Origin: Fibrobacter sp. UWR2
Lineage (GTDB): Bacteria > Fibrobacterota > Fibrobacteria > Fibrobacterales > Fibrobacteraceae
Length of the DNA: 64,000 nucleotides
Assembly (NCBI RefSeq): GCF_002210285.1
Contig: NZ_MWQE01000001.1
Span: forward strand, 248,001 to 312,000
Reading direction: 5' to 3'
In this document: positions 16,464 to 24,098 of the stretch, piece by piece
Position numbering within the stretch: the stretch's first letter is position 1
How the letters are laid out: every line of letters starts with the position of its first letter
Notes under the pieces: model-generated
Told to the model about the DNA's origin: nothing
The model's input: the letters and a program-made list of their open reading frames with translations, nothing else
Database searches by the model: none
Program-made: the position numbers and the translations under genes

Positions 16464-18002
16464 CTATTTTATTTCCACGTAAATACCCTTGGGCAGGTCG
16501 GGGAGGGTGCCGTTGGCGTTGCGCGCCCCTACGGGCTGGCCGAGCACGTTAAAAATCCTGTTCCCGGGCTTGCCATTCCCATTTTTTTCGATGTTCGAAA
16601 TGATAATGCGGGCCGTGCTGCTGGAACTGCTGGAAATTTCCGGTGCGCTGGAACTAGACGATGTTTCTGGGGCCACAGAACTTGACGAGAACTGTTCCGG
16701 TTCGCTAGACGAGCTTGAAACCGGGTCGGAGCAGTTTTCACCGATGCAGAACGTGAGCGTTTCTCCAGGTGTCCCGATGTCTGTGATTTTGAGTCCTGTC
16801 TTGGAACCGCTGTACCAACGGATAGCGGGGTAGGCGTCGTCCGAAAATCCAGAATAGGTTCCGCTCTTGAAGAACGTGTTCGCCGTGCTTCCAGGATCCG
16901 GCCACTGGTTGGGCTCGATGTCGCTTGACTTGCCCTGAGAACTCGCATGTACGATTCTCAAGCCGAGTTTGTCCGAGGCGGAATTCCCATCAATGGAAAA
17001 ATCGTAATGCTGCATCAGGAGCCCACTGCCTTTGAGGACCTTGTTTCGGCCCGTATTTTGCACGTACGACCAGACGAGCCCTTCTTTTTCAGGCCTTTCG
17101 GGGTTCTTGTAGCGGTAGCAGAATTCGCCGGGCTTGGAAACTTCAAGAACAGTTGCGTTGTTTACGTCTTCGCTTGTAATGTCCACAAACGGAATCCAGC
17201 CCTGGTCCGCGCGGTAGAAGTCATTGATGGCGACGGGGTTCTTGTCGCTCGGTCTATTGCCCATGGTGCAATAGTCCCCGTACCAATAGAGGTCGGGCCA
17301 GCCGAAGATCATGTGCCCGCTTTCGTGTACGAATACGTATATCGAAAATGTGCCCGGCATGTCCGTCATCTGGTGGTGCGTCAGCTTGACGCCATCCCTT
17401 CTTTCCGATGACCATCCGGAATGCGGCCACAGTCCCTGACCCCATACTTCTCCGGCTCCGGCATAGACAATATTTATGGCTTCGGTGGTGCCGTCCTTGT
17501 CGTTGTCGTAGCGTGAAAAATCGACTTGCGGATCGAAGTAGTCAAAAACCTCTTTCATGAGGGAATCCGATCCCGAGTACCCTTGCAAACCTTCGTACCA
17601 GGATTTAGGGTGCTTCGCACGGTACCAGCCGTAGACTTCGTTGGTGAGGTCCAGCTGCCCGTTGGAGACGTCGAGGTAGTAGTCGCGCACGGAACCGTTA
17701 CAGCCATCCCTGTTGAAGCCTTCCTTGTTGAGCCAGTCCTCGACTTCGTTGATGGTGACTGGCGCTACTTTGTCTGTAAAGTCCACGAGCAGGGTAAGAC
17801 TATATATTTTACCCTTGGGTGCGGCGTAGTGGCTTTTTTCCTGTGTCGCGATGGCCTTTAACAGCCCACGGGAGTTGTCGAACGTGGGTGTAGCCTCATC
17901 GGGCCATGCGGCGACCCTTTTTCCTTGATACACGATGTCGGCGAAGAGTGCCGAGTGAAGCGCAAATAGCGCAAGGCAGAAGAGTGAAATCCTGTTTTTC
18001 AT
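16464..18002 (-). CDS. Secreted M6-family metalloprotease (immune inhibitor A-like)
   Basis: 512 residues from the ATG at 18002 (an in-frame ATG at 18014 is possible). A signal peptide precedes FADIVYQGK. The M6 domain has YSLTLLVDFTDK, the NGSVRDYYLDVSNGQL segment, and the zinc site in FVHESGHMIFGWPDLY: HExGH with the family G-W-P-D continuation. A serine-rich linker (SSSSEPEQFSSSS pattern) leads to a short tail ending IFNVLGQPV...LPKGIYVEIK, the Fibrobacter-type C-terminal signal. It is expected to be exported and to cut extracellular protein. Divergent from pyrH. The frame stays open for a further 279 codons upstream, but that part is the antisense of pyrH. Confidence 0.85.
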   Translation of the reverse strand: MKNRISLFCLALFALHSALFADIVYQGKRVAAWPDEATPTFDNSRGLLKAIATQEKSHYAAPKGKIYSLTLLVDFTDKVAPVTINEVEDWLNKEGFNRDGCNGSVRDYYLDVSNGQLDLTNEVYGWYRAKHPKSWYEGLQGYSGSDSLMKEVFDYFDPQVDFSRYDNDKDGTTEAINIVYAGAGEVWGQGLWPHSGWSSERRDGVKLTHHQMTDMPGTFSIYVFVHESGHMIFGWPDLYWYGDYCTMGNRPSDKNPVAINDFYRADQGWIPFVDITSEDVNNATVLEVSKPGEFCYRYKNPERPEKEGLVWSYVQNTGRNKVLKGSGLLMQHYDFSIDGNSASDKLGLRIVHASSQGKSSDIEPNQWPDPGSTANTFFKSGTYSGFSDDAYPAIRWYSGSKTGLKITDIGTPGETLTFCIGENCSDPVSSSSSEPEQFSSSSVAPETSSSSSAPEISSSSSSTARIIISNIEKNGNGKPGNRIFNVLGQPVGARNANGTLPDLPKGIYVEIK

Positions 18003-18140
18003 GACCAATCCCATTACCGAAAATAAACCTTCTCTAATTATATATTCTTTTGGGGACGATAGGCGCCCCGGTATGCAGTTTTTGTGTTGAAGGTGTGTAA
18101 ACGACCTCCGAGCAAGTCGCATTTTATTACATTTTCCGTC

Positions 18141-18845
18141 ATGAAATTTAAACGCATTCTCCTGAAACTCAGTGGCGAAGCCCTCGCAGGCGAAAAGGGC
18201 CACGGTATCGATAACGTTATACTTTCCGACATGGCGAGCGAAATTGCCTCCATCGTCAAGCAGGGCGTGCAGGTCGCGCTCGTAATTGGTGGTGGTAACC
18301 TTGTTCGCGGTATTTCCGCCTCCGCAGGCGGCATGAATCGCGCCCAGGGCGATGCCATGGGCATGCTCGGCACCGTGATGAACGGCCTTGCCATGCAGGA
18401 CGCCCTCGATAAGCAGGGTATTGACTCTGTGGTGATGTCTGCCATCCGCATGGAACCGGTCTGTGAGTTCTTCGACCGCCGCAAGGCCCTCAAACTCCTT
18501 TCCGCTGGTTCTGTGGTCATCTTCTCCGCCGGTACGGGTAACCCGTTCTTTACAACGGACAGCTGCGCCGCCCTTCGCGCCATCGAAAGCGAATGTGACG
18601 TCATCATGAAGGCTACCAAGGTCGATGGCATCTATACGGCCGACCCGGTCAAGGACCCGACGGCAACCCGCTTCGACGACATCAGCTACAAGGAAGTCAT
18701 TTCCCGCGGTCTTAAGGTGATGGATACGGCAGCCGTTGCCCTCTGCATGGAAAACGACATGCCCATCTTCGTGTTCAAGATGGAAAAGGGCAACCTCACG
18801 CGTGCCGCTATCGAAGGCGACCTCGGCACGCTGGTCCACTGCTAG
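18141..18845 (+). CDS. pyrH: UMP kinase
   Basis: Phosphorylates UMP to UDP in pyrimidine synthesis. 234 residues from the ATG at 18141, the standard bacterial length. It begins [18 protein letters not shown] and shows [10 protein letters not shown], the [14 protein letters not shown] nucleotide loop, and [13 protein letters not shown]. An upstream in-frame start at 18084 would add a non-conserved stretch and is rejected. It is first of the pyrH-frr-uppS-cdsA series, a gene order shared by many bacteria. Confidence 0.97.
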   Translation: MKFKRILLKLSGEALAGEKGHGIDNVILSDMASEIASIVKQGVQVALVIGGGNLVRGISASAGGMNRAQGDAMGMLGTVMNGLAMQDALDKQGIDSVVMSAIRMEPVCEFFDRRKALKLLSAGSVVIFSAGTGNPFFTTDSCAALRAIESECDVIMKATKVDGIYTADPVKDPTATRFDDISYKEVISRGLKVMDTAAVALCMENDMPIFVFKMEKGNLTRAAIEGDLGTLVHC

Positions 18846-18919
18846 TGTTTTTACTTATATTTATTTCAGAATAATGGCGCCAAGCGCCGCAACCTAAAAC
18901 CTGTAACCTGAAAGTTATT

Positions 18920-19453
18920 ATGGCAGATTATAACGAAAAAATGGACAAGGCCATCGAGGCCACCGAACGTGAATTTGCGAAGGTCCGCGCCGGCAAGGCG
19001 ACCCCTGCAATCCTGAACGACGTGCGCGTTGACTACTACGGCACTCCGACCCCGATTTCGCAGGTGGCAAAGGTTTCTGTGCCCGAACCGCGCATGCTCC
19101 TCGTGACCCCGTGGGAAAAGACCATGGTGGACCCGATCGAGAAGGCTATTCTCGCTGCGAATATCGGCCTTACCCCGATGAAGGACGGCAACTGCATCCG
19201 CGTGTCGCTCCCGATTCTCACGACCGAACGCCGCCAGGAACTTGCGAAGATCGTGCGCAAGCATGCTGAAGAAGGCCGTGTGGCCATCCGTAACATCCGC
19301 CGCGATGCCAATGATGCCATCAAGAAGAACAAGGACCTGCCCGAAGACGAAGTCAAGAAGCAGCAGGACGAAATCCAGAAGGCGACCGACAAGGCTATCG
19401 CGCAGATTGACGCCCTTCTCGCCGAGAAGGAAGCGGACATCCTCAAGGTGTAG
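18920..19453 (+). CDS. frr: Ribosome recycling factor
   Basis: 177 residues, slightly short of the usual 185 but complete. Features are KVRAGKATPAILNDVRVDYYG, the P-I-S-Q-V-A segment, VPEPRMLLVTPWEK and VAIRNIRRDANDAIKK. It splits post-termination ribosomes with EF-G. It follows pyrH by 74 bases that include a small GGCGC-CAA-GCGCC palindrome at 18874-18886. uppS starts 12 bases after its stop. Confidence 0.97.
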   Translation: MADYNEKMDKAIEATEREFAKVRAGKATPAILNDVRVDYYGTPTPISQVAKVSVPEPRMLLVTPWEKTMVDPIEKAILAANIGLTPMKDGNCIRVSLPILTTERRQELAKIVRKHAEEGRVAIRNIRRDANDAIKKNKDLPEDEVKKQQDEIQKATDKAIAQIDALLAEKEADILKV

Positions 19454-19465
19454 TTCGGGGCTTGC

Positions 19466-20176
19466 GTGGGTAACGAACTTCGACATGTGGCCATTATCAT
19501 GGATGGTAATGGCCGTTGGGCTAGGAGCCGCGGGCTCGAACGTTTTCTGGGCCACCGTAAGGGGACCCAGGCGACTATCGACGCGGTGGAGGTTGGCGTA
19601 AACCTTAAGCTCGAGCACATGACTCTCTATGTGTTCAGTTCCGAAAACTGGGGCCGCCCGAGCAAGGAGGTGGATTACCTGATGAATCTCCTCATCGAGA
19701 TGGTGGTGAAGGAAATCCCCGACCTCATGGAAAAGAACGTAAAGCTCAAGGTTATCGGGAACATGGACCGACTGCCCGAAAAACCGCGCGCAAGTCTGCA
19801 GTCCGCAATCGACATGACCGCAAACAATACGGGTATGCAACTGAACCTTGCCATTTCCTATGGTGGTAGGCAAGAGATTGTGGATGCAACGAAGTCCATT
19901 GCGGCCCAGGTGGCTGCAGGAACGCTCAAGGTCGAGGATATCGACGAAAACCTGTTCGCAAGGAACTTGTATTTGAAGGGTGCGCCCGACCCGGATCTCG
20001 TTATCCGTACGGGCGGTGAATTTAGACTTTCGAACTACCTCCTCTGGCAGGCTGCCTACAGCGAGTTCTACGTGACGGACACGCTGTGGCCCGACTTCAC
20101 TCAGGAAGAGTTCATGAAGGCTGTCGAGTTTTTCAAGACACGGGAACGGAGATTTGGGAAGGTGTTGCATGAGTAA
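19466..20176 (+). CDS. uppS: Isoprenyl (undecaprenyl) diphosphate synthase
   Basis: cis-prenyltransferase producing the C55 lipid carrier for peptidoglycan and surface polysaccharide. 236 residues beginning at GTG 19466. Motifs: HVAIIMDGNGRWA (Asp for pyrophosphate and magnesium), GHRKGTQ, TLYVFSSENWGRP, and the closing DPDLVIRTGGEFRLSNYLLWQ region. Its end overlaps the cdsA start by 8 bases, so the two are coupled. A TCGGGG weakly resembles a ribosome-binding site before the GTG. Confidence 0.96.
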   Translation: MGNELRHVAIIMDGNGRWARSRGLERFLGHRKGTQATIDAVEVGVNLKLEHMTLYVFSSENWGRPSKEVDYLMNLLIEMVVKEIPDLMEKNVKLKVIGNMDRLPEKPRASLQSAIDMTANNTGMQLNLAISYGGRQEIVDATKSIAAQVAAGTLKVEDIDENLFARNLYLKGAPDPDLVIRTGGEFRLSNYLLWQAAYSEFYVTDTLWPDFTQEEFMKAVEFFKTRERRFGKVLHE

Positions 20177-21050
20177 TCTGGCTCAGCGTTTGATAACGGC
20201 GTTTATCGCCATACCGATAGTGTTTTTCCTGCTGTGGTTCTGCGACTACAGCCGTATCGGGCTGATGTGCTTCCTGGCGGGCGTAGGTGCCTGGGAATGG
20301 GCGGGCATGGCATCCAAGATGTACAAGGGTCCCGACATGCGGTACCTCTCCTTTGCATCGTCCCTCGCGTTGACGCTGGCCTGGGCGCTTTCGAAGGGCG
20401 ACTACTTCGGACTCCCCGCTGTTCCGTATGTAGTCGGCATGACGTTCCTTGTAATCTTTGCAATCTATATCGGTATTGCCTATGCGAAGGTGGAAATCGA
20501 CCACCTGTTCCCCTGGCTCGTGATGCAGCTCGGCGCTCCCCTGTACATTGGTCTCTGGGGTGGCATGAACGCTCTCATGATGGGTAACGGCCAGGGCTTC
20601 GAACACTGCTATCCGTTTATCCTCGTGATGACCTCCATGTGGCTCTGCGACACGGTGGCGTACTTCTTCGGCAAGTTTGCGGCAGGCAAGGGCCCCTTCG
20701 GGAGGCACCCGTTTGCTCCGAGCATCAGCCCCAAGAAGACTTGGGAAGGTAGCATTGCCGGTTCCATCGCGACTATCGCGTGGGTGGCCTACTGGGTCAA
20801 GTGCAGCGCGGCTCTCTCCAGCTTCAATATCGACTTCAACTGGGGTATTGCCATTGCGATTGGCGTGCTGCTCACTGTCGCGGGCCAGGCAGGCGACCTC
20901 TTGATGAGTGCCCTCAAGCGTTGGAGCGGTACGAAGGATTCGGGTAACCTGTTCGTGGGGCATGGTGGCGTGCTCGACCGCTGCGACTCCTTCTTCCTCG
21001 CGGCTCCCGCACTCTACCTGCTTCTGGATTTTCTCAAGAACATAGCTTAG
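20169..21050 (+). CDS. cdsA: Phosphatidate cytidylyltransferase
   Basis: Makes CDP-diacylglycerol for phospholipid synthesis at the inner membrane. 293 residues from ATG 20169, which sits within the uppS end (ATGAGTAA overlap). It has multiple hydrophobic spans, the SPKKTWEGSIAG motif, and the C-terminal S-A-L-K-R-W-S-G-T-K-D-S-G ... HGGVLDRCDS signature of CdsA. An upstream TTG at 20154 lies inside uppS and is not needed. Confidence 0.95.
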   Translation: MSNLAQRLITAFIAIPIVFFLLWFCDYSRIGLMCFLAGVGAWEWAGMASKMYKGPDMRYLSFASSLALTLAWALSKGDYFGLPAVPYVVGMTFLVIFAIYIGIAYAKVEIDHLFPWLVMQLGAPLYIGLWGGMNALMMGNGQGFEHCYPFILVMTSMWLCDTVAYFFGKFAAGKGPFGRHPFAPSISPKKTWEGSIAGSIATIAWVAYWVKCSAALSSFNIDFNWGIAIAIGVLLTVAGQAGDLLMSALKRWSGTKDSGNLFVGHGGVLDRCDSFFLAAPALYLLLDFLKNIA

Positions 21051-21067
21051 CAATTTAAGGGGAAATT

Positions 21068-21442
21068 ATGAAACTCAAGTTTATTATTGGGGCTTTCGCT
21101 TTGGTGGCTGCCCTCGGTTTTACGGCGTGTGGCGATGACGATTCCAATCCCACTTCCGGTAATGGTACTACCGATCCCGACAACGGCGGTAAAGGCAAGA
21201 AGGATGATGGCAAACTGGAAGCCGGCTGTAACTTTGAAAAAGAAGACAATGTCTGGAAGTACAAGTATTCTACATGGAATTACATCGATGTCTACACGTG
21301 GATCGACGAGAGCACGGTTGACTACAAGGCCTACATGAACTCGTATCACATGGACAAAGACGATACGACTTACACGGGCGTGAATCGTGACGAGTTCTTT
21401 AATAAAGTTATGAAAGAATGCCTGTCCTATCAGGAAATGTAG
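21068..21442 (+). CDS. Small predicted lipoprotein of unknown function
   Basis: 124 residues. An AAGGGG lies before the ATG. The signal peptide ends in a lipobox (LGFTAC, Cys near residue 19), followed by a Gly/Asp/Lys-rich spacer (about residues 22-48) and a compact 75-residue domain rich in Tyr and Trp (WKYKYSTWNYIDVYTWID). I recognise no family. It is inserted between cdsA and dxr with short gaps (17 and 11 bases), so it is probably part of that operon. Envelope location is inferred from the lipobox. Confidence 0.75.
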   Translation: MKLKFIIGAFALVAALGFTACGDDDSNPTSGNGTTDPDNGGKGKKDDGKLEAGCNFEKEDNVWKYKYSTWNYIDVYTWIDESTVDYKAYMNSYHMDKDDTTYTGVNRDEFFNKVMKECLSYQEM

Positions 21443-21453
21443 AGGTTTAGGAA

Positions 21454-22599
21454 ATGAAAAATGTCGTTCTTCTCGGAGCAACCGGTTCTATCGGAACTTC
21501 TAGCGTAGATGTCATCTTGCAGCATTCCGACATCTTCAATCTGTATGCGGTTGCCGCAAACAGCAGTGTCGCGAAGGTGGCCGAAATCGTGCGCAAGTTC
21601 AAGGTGGAACGCGTATGCATGTTCGACCCGAACGCCGCGAAGGAACTTGAAAAAGAACTTGGCATGAAGGTGCTTGCCGGCATGGAAGGCCTGTGCGAAC
21701 TTGCTGCCGACCCGAAGGCTGACATCATTATCAACGCCCTGATGGGTGCGGTGGGCTGCCTCCCGACCATTACCGCCATCGAGCACGGCAAGCATGTGGC
21801 GCTTGCGAACAAGGAGACGATGGTCATGGCGGGTCCCGTCATCTGGGACAAGCTTGCGGAAAACCCGAAGTCGTTCATTACGCCGATCGATTCCGAGCAC
21901 AGCGCCATTTTCCAGTGCCTTTCCGGCCGCCCCGAAAAGGAAGTGGAATTCCTCGAGATTACGGCTTCCGGCGGACCTTTCCGCGAATGGCCTATTGAGA
22001 AGTTCGAGCAGATAACCGTGGCCGATGCTTTGAACCATCCGGTGTGGAGCATGGGCAAGAAGATTACCATCGATTCTGCCTCGATGATGAACAAGGGTCT
22101 CGAAGTGCTCGAAGCACACTTTTTGTTTCACATTCCGTACGAGCAGATCAAGGTGGTCGTTCACCCGCAGTCGATGGTGCATTCGCTGGTGCAGTTCCGC
22201 GATGGTTCCCTCATGGCTCAGCTCGGCGCGCCCGACATGCGCATTCCTATCCAGGTGGCGCTCACGTGGCCCGACCGCCTGCCGCTCGAGACCAAGCGCC
22301 TCGACCTGCCGACGCTCGCGAAACTTACCTTCTTCGAGCCGGACTTCAACAAGTTCCGTTGCCTCGCCCTCGCGTTCGAGGCGGGCCGCCGTGGCGGTAT
22401 CGTCCCCTCGATGATGAACGCCGCGAACGAGGTTCTCGTTGACGCCTTCCTCAAGGGCAACCTCAAGTTCACCGACATCCCGCGCCATGTGGAAACCATC
22501 ATGGCGGGAGCCCCGAACGTGACCGGCCACCTGACGCTCGACCAGGTGCTTGAGGCTGACGCCGAGGCCCGCAGGCTCACCGAAGCGCTGATAAAGTAA
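21454..22599 (+). CDS. dxr: 1-deoxy-D-xylulose 5-phosphate reductoisomerase
   Basis: Second step of the MEP isoprenoid pathway (DXP to MEP, NADPH). 381 residues. The N-terminal Rossmann loop is VVLLGATGSIGTSSVDVI; active-site segments are LANKETMVMAGP, PIDSEHSAIFQCL, ITASGGPFRE and KKITIDSASMMNKGLEV. It supplies precursors used by uppS upstream and the polyprenyl synthase at 51213. A hairpin terminator follows. Confidence 0.97.
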   Translation: MKNVVLLGATGSIGTSSVDVILQHSDIFNLYAVAANSSVAKVAEIVRKFKVERVCMFDPNAAKELEKELGMKVLAGMEGLCELAADPKADIIINALMGAVGCLPTITAIEHGKHVALANKETMVMAGPVIWDKLAENPKSFITPIDSEHSAIFQCLSGRPEKEVEFLEITASGGPFREWPIEKFEQITVADALNHPVWSMGKKITIDSASMMNKGLEVLEAHFLFHIPYEQIKVVVHPQSMVHSLVQFRDGSLMAQLGAPDMRIPIQVALTWPDRLPLETKRLDLPTLAKLTFFEPDFNKFRCLALAFEAGRRGGIVPSMMNAANEVLVDAFLKGNLKFTDIPRHVETIMAGAPNVTGHLTLDQVLEADAEARRLTEALIK

Positions 22600-22629
22600 T
22601 TTTACAATCGTTGAAAAACACTTTCTTGG

Positions 22630-22668
22630 CCCTATTGCCTAAAAATGGCAATAGGGTTGTATTTGTTT
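22630..22668 (+). terminator. Terminator after dxr
   Basis: CCCTATTGCC (22630-22639) pairs perfectly with GGCAATAGGG (22647-22656), followed by a T-rich stretch (TTGTATTTGTTT). Confidence 0.75.
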
Positions 22669-22690
22669 ACAACGTTTGCTGGCTCCGAGT

Positions 22691-22719
22691 TTGACAAGAG
22701 GTCTTTTTTATGGATAAAT
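22691..22719 (+). promoter_or_regulatory. Promoter of the secreted alpha/beta hydrolase
   Basis: A perfect TTGACA (22691-22696) with a -10 candidate GATAAA/ATAAAT at 22713-22719 (16-17 base spacer). A second AT-rich hexamer TATATA lies at 22722-22727. The gene starts at 22763. Confidence 0.5.
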
Positions 22720-22762
22720 TTTATATACCCCCTCTGGATGGGGTGTTTTAAGGAGCTAGGTT

Positions 22763-23980
22763 ATGAAGAAAATAATTTTGGCCTCGTGCCTGTTGGCCGC
22801 GGCGACGGCGTTCGCCCAATTTGGCGGTTTCGGTGGCCCTCAAGGTGGCGGCAGTGTGCCGGATGCCGACAAGACGGCCGACGTGAACTACGCTGGCGAC
22901 GGAAAAACTTACCATACGCTGGACATTTACATTCCCAAGGAAGCGAAGGATTCATATCCGGTGGTCATCCATACTTACGGCAGCGCCTGGAGCATGAACA
23001 ACATGAAAGGCTCCGCGGACTTGAGCACTATCTGTGCGGCTTATGCCAAGGCGGGCTATGCCGTCGTGACTCCGAACCATCGTTCGGCAAGCGATGCCAT
23101 ATATCCGGCGCAGTTGCACGACATCAAGGCCGTGGTGCGCTTTGTCCGTGGCAATGCGGCCAAGTACAAGTTCGACACGAATTTTGTGGCCGTTTCCGGG
23201 TTTTCTTCGGGTGGTCACCTTTCGAGCCTTGTGGCGACGACTTGCGGTTTGAAAGAGGGCAAGTCTGGCTCGGTGACCGTTGATTTGGTCGGCAATCTCG
23301 GTGAATTCACGTCGTTCAGCAGCTGCGTCGATGGAGCCGTTCTCTGGTCTCCTCCGACCGACATCTACACGATGAATCCCATCAGCATTGGCGGTTCCGG
23401 TACAATGGAAGGCGCCTTCATTGGTGTGGAACGCGAGGGCAACAAGGACAAATGGATGGTCGCAAGTTCGCCGTACTATGCGAGCGACGACGATCCGCCG
23501 GTTATCATTTTCCACGGAACTAAAGACCAGGTTGTGAACATCGAACAGAGCAAGGAACTTTACGACTCTCTCAAGCATCACAATGTGGTGGTGGAATTGG
23601 ACACGGTGCCGAACGGTGAGCATGGCGGCAACGTGATGTACGCAACCGAAAACCTGAACAAGGCGGTCGCCTTCTTGGATAAGGCTCGCGAGGCCAAGGC
23701 CGCTGCCGCCGTAGTCCCGCCGGATACAAGCAAGCAGGATACGAGCGTGACTGATACGTCCAAGACGGATACGTTGCCGCCTGATACGCAGTCCATCGCA
23801 ATTCACTCAATGCGCGTACCCATGCTTGCGCCGGTTTCTTACTCGGTGTATTCGCTTGACGGTACCTTGGTCTCGCGCTCTTCCGTGCTCAACAAGCAAG
23901 CGCTCAGGCCGGGCGTCTACTACGTGGTGTCGAAGTACAACACGGGTGAACGCAAGATGTTCCGTATCGTGAAGCGCTAG
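22763..23980 (+). CDS. Secreted alpha/beta-hydrolase esterase with Fibrobacter C-terminal tail
   Basis: 405 residues. Signal peptide to about residue 19 (TAFAQ), then a glycine-rich stretch. The catalytic domain (about 35-310) is of the BD-FAE / carboxylesterase type: TLDIYIPK, the HTYGSAW oxyanion segment (in place of the more usual HGGG), nucleophile Ser in SGFSSGGH, Asp in FHGTKDQVV and His in NGEHGG. A Thr/Asp/Ser linker of D-T-S-K repeats leads to a tail with VYSLDGTLV ... LRPGVYYVV. It probably removes acetyl or feruloyl groups from plant polysaccharide, but that is inferred from the neighbouring cellulase. The gene is preceded by its own promoter. Confidence 0.75.
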   Translation: MKKIILASCLLAAATAFAQFGGFGGPQGGGSVPDADKTADVNYAGDGKTYHTLDIYIPKEAKDSYPVVIHTYGSAWSMNNMKGSADLSTICAAYAKAGYAVVTPNHRSASDAIYPAQLHDIKAVVRFVRGNAAKYKFDTNFVAVSGFSSGGHLSSLVATTCGLKEGKSGSVTVDLVGNLGEFTSFSSCVDGAVLWSPPTDIYTMNPISIGGSGTMEGAFIGVEREGNKDKWMVASSPYYASDDDPPVIIFHGTKDQVVNIEQSKELYDSLKHHNVVVELDTVPNGEHGGNVMYATENLNKAVAFLDKAREAKAAAAVVPPDTSKQDTSVTDTSKTDTLPPDTQSIAIHSMRVPMLAPVSYSVYSLDGTLVSRSSVLNKQALRPGVYYVVSKYNTGERKMFRIVKR

Positions 23981-24005
23981 CACGGATACACTTGATACAC
24001 TTTAG

Positions 24006-24042
24006 TATAATTTTTGCTAATTGGCGGTCCTGCGTGGGCCGC
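24006..24042 (+). terminator. Hairpin between esterase and GH9 genes, with an upstream TATAAT box
   Basis: GCGGTCC (24024-24030) pairs with GGGCCGC (24036-24042) with one wobble, followed by TATTCTTTAT. It may terminate the esterase. A perfect TATAAT lies at 24006-24011 just before it, so the hairpin could instead lie in the GH9 leader; the -35 is weak. Confidence 0.4.
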
Positions 24043-24098
24043 TATTCTTTATATTAATCTCTGGTGCATGGAACTTTCTTGCGCAAGAGAGGACAGTT

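Noticed and set aside
24021-24098. Start of the GH9 gene at ATG 24021
   Set aside because: It would place extra residues before the signal peptide; the TTG at 24099 has a strong ribosome-binding site.
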